DNA of 64,000 bases, taken from the NCBI RefSeq assembly GCF_025370875.1, contig NZ_JAMXFD010000015.1, positions 1-64,000 on the forward strand, read 5' to 3'. Under the pieces are notes generated by a model. It did no database searches. It saw nothing but the letters and a program-made list of their open reading frames with translations, and was not told the DNA's origin. Shown one piece after another: positions 1 through 11,500 of this stretch. The number at the start of each line of letters is the position of its first letter. Position 1 is the first letter of the stretch. The translations under genes and the position numbers were made by a program. The stretch is from Laspinema palackyanum D2c. GTDB taxonomy: Bacteria > Cyanobacteriota > Cyanobacteriia > Cyanobacteriales > Laspinemataceae.

Positions 1-12
1 ATGTTTATTGGT

Positions 13-55
13 GCAGGAAGGGGGGCCTTTTGTTCATTTACCCCCCCTGCTTTTT
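13..55 (+). terminator. Rho-independent terminator of an upstream gene
   Basis: A GC-rich stem (GCAGG plus six G, paired with six C plus CCTGC) is followed by TTTTT and then AT-rich sequence. This is the layout of an intrinsic terminator on the + strand. It presumably ends a gene that lies left of the window. Confidence 0.6.
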
Positions 56-160
56 ATAACTTTTTCAGCAAACCCTAATTAATTCTAAATCCGAGGATAA
101 ATAATCGGTATAAAATTCTTGACATTAAAGTAAAAATTAGCGAAGTTATCATCCAAAAAC

Positions 161-787
161 ATGAGCATTGAAAAAGAAATTCAAGTTTTAGCGGCTAAAT
201 ATGCCGCCGCATTGGAAAAGCAAATTCAATCTAGAATTTCTGAAATGGAGCAGGACGATTTATCCCATTTTTTAATTTATCAGGTTCTGGGAGTAACTGA
301 TACAGAAGGTCGCCTGATTGATATTTATCAAAATAAAGGTCGTTTTTTATATAAATATGCAGGTTCTTTTTTAGAAAACGCCACGAAGCTCTGTTTTCTT
401 TACAGCTTTCCTCAATCTGGTTCTATTAGAATTCCGAATACAAAAGGTACTCGCCCAAAAACATTTGAAATTGACTGCTTAGAGGGTAATAATGCCATTG
501 AAATTAAGTGGCGGGATGCCACCACCGATGGCGACCATATCACCAAAGAACATACCCGAATTAGCGTTATAGCGGCAGCGGGATACAAGCCAATTCGCAT
601 CATGTTTTATTATCCTAATAGAACTTAAGCTAAAAGAGTCCAACAAACCCTAGAAACACTTTATCAAGGAATCGGCGGTGAATATCATTATGGTGATTCC
701 GCATGGCAGTATGTAAAAAATCGCCCCAATATTGATATGCTAGAAATCCTACAAAAAATTGCCAAAAGAAATACTGGAACAGTATGA
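161..787 (+). pseudogene. ApaLI-family type II restriction endonuclease, interrupted by an in-frame TAA
   Basis: The first 155 codons resemble the ApaLI/XbaI-type restriction endonucleases (RE_ApaLI family). A PD-(D/E)xK-like core is visible: Asp105 in EIDC, then Glu114-Ile-Lys116, followed by WRDATTDGDHITKEHTR. A TAA at 626-628 stops the frame. The same frame then stays open for 52 more codons with protein-like content (AKRVQQTLETLYQGIGGEYH, then YGDSAWQYVKNRP) and ends at TGA 785-787. That TGA overlaps the ATG of the methyltransferase gene by ATGA, the usual coupling in an R-M operon. Restored, the protein would be about 208 aa, close to family size. The nuclease is therefore probably dead or truncated by one nonsense change, for example CAA to TAA. 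The 155-aa fragment keeps the catalytic core but lacks the C-terminal quarter. The target site (GTGCAC or TCTAGA for the named family members) cannot be read from the sequence. Confidence 0.75.
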
Positions 788-1989
788 ACATGAAAGTCTT
801 ACAAGGCGATTGCCTGAAACTTTTAGAACCCATTCCGGATGAATCCGTTGATGCCATCTATCTGGACCCGCCATTTTTTACCGAAAAAACCCATAAACTG
901 AAAACCCGCGATGGCAGTAAAGAGTTTTCTTTTGATGACTTATGGGGTTGCCATCAAAACTATGCCAAGTTTCTTTATGAGAGACTGGTTCAATTCCACA
1001 GAGTCCTCAAGTCTTCAGGTAATATTTTTTTTCATTGTGATGCTACCGCAAATTACCTGATTCGGTCCCTGTTAAATGAAGTATTTGGACCCGACCAATT
1101 TAGGTCTGAAATTATTTGGTATTACAAACGCTGGTCTAATTCAAAAAAAGGATTATTACCCGCTCATCAAACAATTTATTTTTATTCAAAAACCGATTCA
1201 TTTACATTTAATACCTTCTATACCAGTTATTCTGAATCGACCAATGTAGACCAAATCTTACAGAGGCGATCGCGAGATGCACAAGGCAAAACCGTTTATG
1301 CCCGAGATGAACAGGGGGAAGTCATTCTCAATGATAGCAAAAAAGGCGTTCCCTTGTCGGATGTTTGGGAAATTCCCTACCTCAATCCTAAAGCAAAAGA
1401 ACGAGTGGGTTATCCCACCCAAAAGCCGATTCTACTCCTGGAACGCATCATCGAAATTGCCACCAATCCGGGCGATTTAATCCTAGACCCCTTTTGCGGC
1501 AGCGGAACAACTTTGGTGGCAGCGCAACTTTTGGGCCGCCAAGGAATCGGGATGGATATTTCTGCTGATGCAGTTGACTTGACTCAACAACGGCTCATTA
1601 ATCCCATCAGAACCGATTCAAATTTGCTTAAAAAAGGGCGTAAATCTTATTTAACTTCGGACCCGGACGCCTTAGCCTTTTTACAAGGATTAGATGCTAT
1701 TCCAGTTCATAGAAATAAGGGCATTGATGCCATCCTTAAACAACAATTCAAGGATAAACCCGTTTTGGTACGAGTCCAAAAATCGGGAGAATCCTTACTT
1801 GATGCAGTCCTGTTGTTATCAAAAGCTGCTCAAACTAAAGGGTCTCAATGTTCTATCTTGATTCGGACTCAACTCAAGGAAGCGGTCCCTAAAGAAGTCA
1901 TTCCCTCTTCTATTCAAATCATTGATGCCCCGGCCTTGAAAGTTGCACAAATTCTGCATGATTTTGCCAACACTTCTATTTTAGGGTGA
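784..1989 (+). CDS. Beta-class adenine-N6/cytosine-N4 DNA methyltransferase
   Basis: The enzyme should transfer methyl from S-adenosylmethionine to an amino group in DNA, as the protective partner of the broken nuclease just upstream. The catalytic motif IV is N-terminal (DPPF, residues 28-31). The AdoMet-binding motif I comes late (DPFCGSGTT, residues 235-243), preceded by the usual PTQKP (211-215). This order defines the beta class. After about residue 270 a C-terminal extension of some 130 aa follows that I cannot assign. The start ATG overlaps the stop of the nuclease frame by four bases, so the two were translated as a coupled operon. The reading frame is intact, so the gene probably still methylates the host genome without a matching cutter. 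Confidence 0.85.
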   Translation: MNMKVLQGDCLKLLEPIPDESVDAIYLDPPFFTEKTHKLKTRDGSKEFSFDDLWGCHQNYAKFLYERLVQFHRVLKSSGNIFFHCDATANYLIRSLLNEVFGPDQFRSEIIWYYKRWSNSKKGLLPAHQTIYFYSKTDSFTFNTFYTSYSESTNVDQILQRRSRDAQGKTVYARDEQGEVILNDSKKGVPLSDVWEIPYLNPKAKERVGYPTQKPILLLERIIEIATNPGDLILDPFCGSGTTLVAAQLLGRQGIGMDISADAVDLTQQRLINPIRTDSNLLKKGRKSYLTSDPDALAFLQGLDAIPVHRNKGIDAILKQQFKDKPVLVRVQKSGESLLDAVLLLSKAAQTKGSQCSILIRTQLKEAVPKEVIPSSIQIIDAPALKVAQILHDFANTSILG

Positions 1990-2089
1990 AAGTGAGCTAA
2001 AGCGATTTTTAACTCTCCAAAAGTTAAGATAGAAAGTTTACATCCTTTTATATTCAACTCGCAGAGGGGTGGCACAATCCCGGTTCCAG

Positions 2090-2122
2090 CCCCCTAATTT
2101 CCCTGAAAAAGGGGGATTTTTT
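2090..2122 (+). terminator. Terminator-like hairpin after the methyltransferase
   Basis: CCCCC (2090-2094) pairs with GGGGG (2111-2115), followed by ATTTTTT. It lies 100 bases after the methyltransferase stop. The CCCCCTAATTTCCC...GGGGG text also resembles a common dispersed cyanobacterial palindrome. Confidence 0.5.
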
Positions 2123-2514
2123 AAGATTCTGCAATAGTTTAAATAGCCTAGACTTGACTCACTTAAAGGCAAAACTGGGAGAGAGACTCCCGGATAGGAA
2201 AAATTTGTAAAAAAAGTTATTTAATCATCCGGATTGGGAATACTTAAAAAATAGCATAAAATTGCTACATCGTGGGGCCATGATGACTCTAAACCGGGGA
2301 CCCTCTAAGGCGTTAGGAGTGAATTCAATCAGTCTAACCAGAAACGGGGTTTCACCGCCCAACCACGCTTTTTTGTTTTAAAAAAGCCGGATGTATGGCA
2401 CTAATTTGGTGAAATTCCCTGATTGTTTACCCCTATCTACTGGATCGTTGGGTGCATCTCATTGCTGTTTCATGTTGTATTCACTAACTTTATCGATTGG
2501 GATACTCATTGGAT
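2123..2514. other. Leader region before the giant CHAT protein gene
   Basis: About 390 bases without a convincing ORF. It must hold the promoter of the giant gene downstream. Short GC-rich segments around 2280-2380 could fold, but I recognise no riboswitch consensus or RNA gene. Confidence 0.4.
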
Positions 2515-5500
2515 ATGAACAAAATGTGGGTGCTATTTGTTGCGATGTTGTCTGTTCCGGGAGTTGAAACGGGCAAATGCCTTGCCCAGGCGATCACCCC
2601 TGCCGGGGATGGGACAGGAACTCTGGTGACCCCAGAGGGGAATCGCTTTGAGATTATGGGGGGACAGCGATCGCCGGATGGGGTCAATTTGTTCCACAGT
2701 TTTGAACATTTCAATCTCGATGCGGGACAAATTGCCAATTTCCAATCGTTGCCCGAGATTCAAAATATTTTGGGACGAATCACCGGGGGAAATGCCTCCT
2801 ATATTAATGGATTAATTCAAATAACCGGCGGCCCTTCAAATCTGTTTTTAATGAATCCTGCTGGTATCTTATTTGGGTCAAATGCCCAGTTAAATTTACC
2901 CGGGGATTTGACGGTGACGACGGCAACCGGGATTGGATTTGGCAACCATTGGTTTAATGCAACCGGGGATAACAATTGGGCGAATTTGGTCGGAACTCCG
3001 TCTCAGTTTGCCTTTAATCTTGCTGAACCTGCGGCCATTGCTAATTTAGGTCACTTAAATCTTGCGGATGGACAGCATTTAAGTTTAATTGGGGGAACGG
3101 TTTTAAATGCCGGAACCCTGGAATCGAGAGGGGGTCAAATTACGATCGCCGCTGTACCTGGGGAAAGTGTGGTGCGGATTTCCCAACCGAATCATCTGCT
3201 GAGTTTAGAAATTGCTGCAACTCCTCCGGAAGGGGGTCAAACCCCAAATTTTTCCTCGGAAATCACTCCGATGTCTTTACCGGAATTACTCACAGGCGGT
3301 AATGTTTCTCATGCCAATCAGGTAGAAGTTCAAGGGGACGGCAGTATTGCCTTATCTGGTTCTAAAATCAATCATTCCGTGGAATTGGGAGATGCGATCG
3401 CCTCGGGAACCCTGGAGGTTTCCGGAGAAATGGGCGGTGAAGTGACAATCCTGGGAGAACGAATCGCAGTAATGGATGCCACCATTAATGCCAATGGTAC
3501 TTCTGGTGGGGGTGATATTCGGATTGGGGGTGAGTTCCAAGGAGGGGGAACGATTCCGAATGCACGCCGCACGTTTGTCAATTCGTTCTCGGCGATTTCC
3601 GCTGATAGTTTAGTCCAAGGGGATGGCGGGCGAATTATCGTTTGGGGGGACGAAACCACCCGATTTTATGGTAATATTACAGCGCAAGGTGGGTTACAAG
3701 GCGGCAATGGTGGATTTGCCGAAGTCTCCGGAAAGCAGTATTTAGACTTTGCTGGAACGGTTAATTTATCCTCACCGATGGGGAATTTAGGGACTTTACT
3801 TTTAGACCCAATTAATATCGAAGTTGTCGTAGGTCCAAACAATCCTGGGGAGTTAGCGGCGAACGACCACTTTGCCGATCCGGGTGCTAATAATACTATT
3901 AATAATGGAACGATCGCCGCTGCCACAGCGGATGTGTTTTTACAAGCAAGTAATGATATTACGTTTAATGCACCGATTAATATTGCTACCCCAGGGGTAG
4001 GACTTGTGGCCGATGCAGGTAATAATATTCGGGTTAATCAAAATATTACGACTAATGGCGGTCCGGTTAGCTTTTTTGCTGACGGTAACCTGAAGATTGT
4101 CAATGCAACGATCGCAACAAACGGCGGTGATTTTATCGGATCGGGTACTGGAACTACCGGGGTTTCCCGAGTGGGGGTAGATCTCTTCAATAGTGCGATC
4201 CTCGCAGGCGGGGGGAACATTCAATTAACGGGAATCGGAGGGACGGATCCTACCAATAACTATGGGGTGCAACTGCTGAATGGGAGTCGATTGCAAACCA
4301 CGGATACGGGAACGATTAACATCGCCGGAAGTGGTGGGTTAGGTTTGGATGGGGGACATACTGGACTCTGGATGGATGCGAGCACCATTGAACATACGGG
4401 GTCGGGAGAAATTATACTTCAGGGAACGGGTGGGGACTCTACGGGGACGGGAATTGCCACGTTCAGCAATAATGGCATTCGGATTGCGTCGAATTCCGTG
4501 GTGAGTTCCACCTCGGGAGATATTCTGTTAACGGGGAAGGGTGGAAATGGGGACTATGGCAATCATCGAGCACTTACTGTTACCAATGGGACTCGGATCC
4601 AAACTGGGGGAACCGGGACGATTACGTTTTCTGCAATTGGGGGTAACAGTACCAGTGATGGGGGGAATTTTGGCCTCCTCATTTCTGGGGTGAATACCCA
4701 AGTTTCTGCGGTTGATGGTAATATCAATTTGAATGGAATCGGTGGCGATAGTGGCGGAGTATTAGGCAGTAATCGCGGGATTTCGATACAAGATAATGCG
4801 ATTATTCAAACAACCGGAATTGGGGATATTGATATTACCGGAACTGGGGGGTTCGGGAATACTTATAACGAAGGGATTTACCTGTTTAACAGTGCCACAA
4901 TCCAAGCAATGGGAACGGGTAGCATTACGCTGAATGGGACGGGTGGATCTGGTAGTAGCAATAATTTCGGTATCCTTGCGTCAGGTACTGAACCGATTGT
5001 GCGGACTGGAGACGGCAATATTTTGCTCAGAGGAACAGGCGCATCGACGGGTATTTTGAACGTGGGTATGTTGTCCTCTAATGTCATGATTGAAACGACG
5101 GGGACTGGAGAAATTACGTTAATAGGGGAGGGAACTGGGGGAGGTGACGGGTTAAATTTAGGAAATAGTACCGTAACTGCCAATGGGGGAGGAACGGTGA
5201 GATTGCAAGGGGATGAAATTAATCTCACGGGGACAACTGCGATCGCCGGGACGGGAATTCTCCAGGTGGAACCTTTTTCTACAACCATTCCAATTACCGT
5301 GGGTGGGGAAATCACTTGGAATACAGCACAATTAAATTTAGAAACTACGGACATTGCTGCGATTAAAAATGGGTTCGATCGCGTCTTTATTGGTTCGCCA
5401 ACGGGTAGCAATGCCATTACTTTACAAGGAGATGCTACTTTTAATTCTTCCGTCACCATTCAAGCGCCAGGTGCAGGGGGGAGCATCGCTTATACTGGGG

Positions 5501-8500
5501 GGACGTTATCCGGTGCAAATCAGTCTGCGATCGCCTTGGTTGCTGATGGAAATGTCGCCGCGAGTAATATCACCACTCCGGGCGGTACGATAGAAATTAC
5601 CAGTAATACCGGGAATATCACTACGGTTGCCGGGACTACCCTCAATACCAGTACCACCACAGGAGATGGCGGTGCAATTACCCTCTCTGCACCGAATGGT
5701 AACATCGCCGTCAGTAATCTGACAACCGCAACGACGGATAGCGCTAGTACCAGTCAGGCGGGACCGATTACCCTCACTTCTGGGACGGGAAGCATTACCC
5801 TGAATGGGAATATTAATACATCAGCAACCGCAGGTAGTGGCAGTGCGATCGCCTTTGCCGGGGATGTCACCCTGACTCAACCTACCACCACCCTCACCTC
5901 CTCGGGAACCGCAGGGGGTGGAGAGATTACCTTTAACCAAACCCTGAACGGGACTAACCCAGGGACGGAAAGTTTAATCTTAAATGCGGGTTCCGGCAAT
6001 ATTTCAATTCTGGGTCCCGTTGGCAATCTCACCCCCCTTGCTGCCTTTACCTTGAATAGTACCGGGACTACTCTCTTGAATAGTCCGATCTCCGTGCAAA
6101 CCCTCACGACGGATGCGGGGGGGACTACGCAACTGAATCACAATATCACAACCACTGGCGCGATCGCTTTTGGGGATGCGGTCAATCTGGGTCTTTATGC
6201 GGTCACTCTCACCAGTGGGGGAAATCCGATTACCTTTGGCAGTACCCTGGATGGGACGCTACCCCTCAACCTGGATGCGGGTCTAGGTGATATCACATTT
6301 GTGGGTGCAGTTGGGAGTCAAACGGAGTTAGGTGCAATGACGGTCAACAGTACCGGAACCACGCTATTTAGCAGTTCTGTCAACAGTGCCAGTCTTATAA
6401 CTTATGCCGGTGGGGTGACGCAAATTAATGGAAATGTTACGACAACGGATGTCCTAGGTCAAGTCTATGGGAATGCGTTGTCCATCATCGGGGATATCAT
6501 CTTGACGGGAGACGGAATTGAATTTCAGCAGGCGGTTTCAGGAACTGGCAGCTTAACCCTCGCACCTTATACCCTGACTCAGGCGATCACTGTCGGGGGG
6601 ACAACCGCGAGTGGAGTTGGAACCCTGGACTTAACGGCGGGAGAAATCGGTTTGCTGCAACCCGGATTTACTAAACTCACGATTGGCGGGAGCAATACCA
6701 GTGGGTTAATTTCCCTGATAGGTAATCTAGAGTTAAATATTCCCCTCACCCTTCAGGCGCTAGGGTCCGGCGGTGCGATCAATACCACTGGCGGCACTTT
6801 AACCGGGAATGCCGCAGCGGCGATCGCCTTGCAAGCGGATGGCACAATTCAGACTGGGAATATTCTCAATTCCAGTGGGACAGTTACCCTGACGAGCAAT
6901 ACCGGCAATATTGATACTTCTGTCGGAACCCTGGATACGAGTTCACCAACTGCCTCCGGTGGCGCGATTACCCTGAATGCTCCCACCGGGATGATTACCC
7001 TCGGTGGCATTAATTCCAGTACCACTGCTGCTGATTCGACGACTACTGCTGGAACCGTGATTCTGAATGCGGTATCTGGGGGAATTACTCTCTATGACGA
7101 TATCAATAGTTCCGCAACCGACGGCAGCGGACTCGATATTATGTTTACGGGAGATGTGACTCTAGCACAATCGGTCCTCCTCAACGCCAGTGGAACCACT
7201 GCCAGCGGTAACATTCTGTTTAATCAGCGTCTGAATAGCACGACTGGCAGCGAATCCTTAACCGCTGTCGCCGGTTCTGGGAATGTCACCTTTAGCGGTG
7301 CTGTGGGAGATATCAATCCCCTCGCTGACTTAACCGTAAGTAGTACAGGAATGACGCAATTTGGGGGTACAGTCAATGCTCAAACCCTGACAACTAATGC
7401 CGGGGGAACCACAACTGTTGGCGGGAATATCACTACCACTGGGGGACAAAGTTATGGCAATCCTGTCTCCATCCTGGGAAATATAACCTTTACCGGAGAT
7501 GAAATCGACTTTTATAATCCGGTTTCTGGAACCGGGGATTTAATCCTGCAACCGTTTACGCCATCCTTGGCGATCGCCTTGGGTGGCGGATTCGATCCAG
7601 GTACGACAACCTTAGATTTAACCGTCACGGATTTAGGATGGTTACAAAATGGGTTTAATTCCCTCACGATTGGACGTGCCAATAGTAGTGGTCCGATCGC
7701 CTTATCGGGAAATGTCACGGTTGCCGACCCCCTCACCGTGCGATCGCCACTGAATCCCGGTTCCATTACCACAACTGGATTTACCCTATCCGGAACCGAT
7801 AATGCTACCCTCACGTTACAATCATCCGGTAATATTACCACAGGTCCGATCTCCACTTCCGGTAATGCGATTACCCTCAACAGTACCACCGGCGCGATCG
7901 ATACCACCGGGGGAACGCTCAATACTACAGCGGCAACCCAAGGCGGACCCGTCACCCTCACTGCTGCTCAAACCCTCTCTACCGGAGATATCCTCACCTA
8001 TTCTACTACAACGGGGAACGGTGGTCCGATTTCCCTGAATACCCCCAGTGCGATCGCCACTGGCAGTCTGGATGCGAGTGCAGTGTCTGGAACGGGTGGA
8101 ACAATTCTCTTAAATGGTAGTACCCTAACTTTCGGCAACATCACGACTACCAATAATACTATCAATCTCAATGCACCCGTTACCCTTGCCACCGATGCCA
8201 CCATCCAAATTACCGGAAACGGGGGTGCAATCGCCTTTGCCAGTACCCTAGATGGCAGTCGCAACTTAACCCTCAATGCTGGAAATGGTCCGATTACCTT
8301 CCAGGGTGCGATCGGGAGTCTCAATCCCTTGCAGAATCTAACTGTGATTACCACAGGTACAACCGCCATCGCCAATCAAATTACGGTCAATAATACCCTC
8401 GATTTTACCGCAGCAACCGGGGGAACCCAACTCACTACCGATGTTGCCATCACTGCCAATACCGGGAATATCCTCTTGCAAAACAGTTCGATATCTGGTG

Positions 8501-11500
8501 CAAATCGTCAGTTAACCTTATCTGCACCCACCGGAACCATTTCCCTGGATGCGATCGGCAGCAATGGCAATGAATTAGGCGCTTTGACGATTGAAAGTGC
8601 TGCCATCCTCAATCTCTTTGGCAATATCTATACCAATGGCGGCATCGATTTCACCCAGGCGAACACCATCAACCTTCCGGGAAGCGGAATTATCTTAGAA
8701 ACCGATAGTGATAACGGCAGTCTTACTACAACCGGGGTCTCTGTCAATGGTCCCGGTTTCCTCACGGTAAATGCAGGCACTGGCAATGTAGAATTCGGCA
8801 CTCTGGGTAATAGTACCCCGCTTGCTGGAATAACAGTCAATGCCGCCACTGTTAATGCTCCCTCAGCAATTACAGTAGGTACAGGCGGCATGACGATCAA
8901 CGCCAGTGGTGCGATCGCCACAGGCAGTCCAATCACAGCAACAGGTATTGTTAATTTTACCGCCAACACAGATATCACGACTCAGGCAATTACTGGAACT
9001 GACATTACTCTAACCAGTAACAACGGTGCGATCGCCATTAGCGATGGAATGAGTGCATCGGGTGCTGTTGCTGTTAATGCTGACAAAGATATCAATACTC
9101 AGGCGATTACGGGGACTGACATTACTCTAACCAGTAACAACGGTGCGATCGCTACAAGCAGTCCCATCACAGCAACAGGTGCTGTTAATTTTACCGCCAA
9201 CACAGATATCAATACTCAGGCGATTACGGGAACTGGCATTACTCTAACGAGCAATACAGGTGCGATCGCTACAGGCAGTCCAATCACAGCAACAGGTATT
9301 GTTAATTTTACCGCCAACACAGATATCACGACTCAGGCGATTACGGGGACTGACATTACTCTAACGAGCAATACAGGTGCGATCGCCATTAGCGATGGAA
9401 TGAGTGCATCGGGTGCTGTTGCTGTTAATGCTGACAAAGATATCAATACTCAGGCGATTACGGGGACTGACATTACTCTAACCAGTAACAACGGTGCGAT
9501 CGCTACAAGCAGTCCCATCACAGCAACAGGTGCTGTTAATTTTACCGCCAACACAGATATCAATACTCAGGCGATTACGGGAACTGGCATTACTCTAACG
9601 AGCAATACAGGTGCGATCGCCACAGGCAGTCCAATCACAGCAACAGGTATTGTTAATTTTACCGCCAACACAGATATCACGACTCAGGCAATTACTGGAA
9701 CTGACATTACTCTAACCAGTAACAACGGTGCGATCGCTATTGATGATGGAGTGAGTGCATCGGGTGCTGTTGCTGTTAATGCTGACAAAGATATCAATAC
9801 TCAGGCGATTACGGGAACTGGCATTACTCTAACCAGTAACAACGGTGCGATCGCTACAAGCAGTCCCATCACAGCAACAGGTGCTGTTAATTTTACCGCC
9901 AACACAGATATCAATACTCAGGCGATTACGGGAACTGACATTACTCTAACGAGCAATACAGGTGCGATCGCTATTGGTGATGGAGTGAGTGCATCGGGTG
10001 CTGTTGCTGTTAATGCTGACAAAGATATCAATACTCAGGCGATTACGGGAACTGGCATTACTCTAACCAGTAACAACGGTGCGATCGCCACAGGCAGTTC
10101 CATTACAGCAACAGGTGCTGTTAATTTTACTGCCAACACAGATATCAATACTCAGGCGATTACTGGAACTGACATTACTCTAACCAGTAATACAGGTGCG
10201 ATCGCTACACAAGGTCCCATAACCTCAGCAGGAACCGTTAATTTTACCGCACCTAATGATGTTACCACCCAGGATATTCGTGCCAGAAACATTAATATTA
10301 CCAGCACCAACGGCAATCTCAACCTGGGAAATCTTAATACTGCCTCTACCACAGCGGCAGGAGGGTATATTTTCCTAACCAGCAATACGGGTGCGATCGC
10401 CACGGGTCATCTTACCTCATCTGGTGCCACCGATGGCGGCGAAATTTTTGTCAATGCTTCTACTCAAATTACTGCTGGGGAAATTAATTCCAGTGGTACA
10501 TCCGGTGTCGGGGGAAACGTTACCCTAGATCCATCGGGGGATATCCAAGTCACTTGGATCAACAGCGAAGGTGCAACCCAAGGCGGTTTTGTTGATATTA
10601 CCACCGGACGCTTTTTCCGCGCCACGGGAAGTTTTACCAATCGGCAAGGCAATTCCGCCAGTATCTCATCCCTAGGCGGGAACGGGGGACCAGTTACCAT
10701 TCGACATGGCGGTAACGGGATCACCCCCTTTATCGTTGGAGATGGCACAAATAATGGCACTGCTGCACAGATTACCACCGGCAGCAGCGCGATCGCCTCG
10801 GGTTCGTTTCTTTATACCTTTACCCAAGGCAATATCGGCATTATTTCCGTTCCCGAACCCCCGCCACCCGTAGAAACCCCAGTGCCATCAGAAGAAGTAC
10901 CAGCGCCAGTAGAAACCCCACTCACCCCCACCCCTGCGCCAGTACAAACCCCACGGGGAATAGTGGTACCTGTCAATCCAATATTGCCAGAGGAATTACC
11001 TCCGCAGACAGCGCAACCGGAAGAAGGTTTACCCATCAATGTACCGACTGCTCCCCGGGTTCCCCAAGAAAGAGCGCCGATCGCTCAACTTTCCACGGAA
11101 CAACCAGGGTCGTCACCCCAGGAACAGGCACAACCGCCAGTCTCCCGAACCCAGGAACAGGGACAACCCCGAGATTTTGAACCCCAATCCCCGGAATCAA
11201 TGACGATCGCCCTTTTAGAGGATGCCACGGGAATCTCCTTATCCCCTCTCATCCCGATCGTCTCACTAGAAACGCGATCGCCGATGGATCTCTCCATCGA
11301 ATCCACAACCGAATCTACAACTGAATCCGCGATCGTCAACTTTCCCGAAGACTATCGCAAAAACCCCCTTTCTCCCCTAGAGAATCCAGGATTCTATTCT
11401 AGGGAGCAAATTTTATCCTTAGAACCCAGTCTCGACCCTCAGTTTAGCCTAACGTACCACGAATTAGGGCGAGAACGCATGGATGCCGAGTACGATTCTC

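Noticed and set aside
4878-5459. Long open frame on the - strand, antisense to the giant gene
   Set aside because: It and several others (7512-7961, 7998-8375, 8628-8978) arise from the repetitive, stop-poor codon use of the giant gene; none has a recognisable domain or ribosome site.
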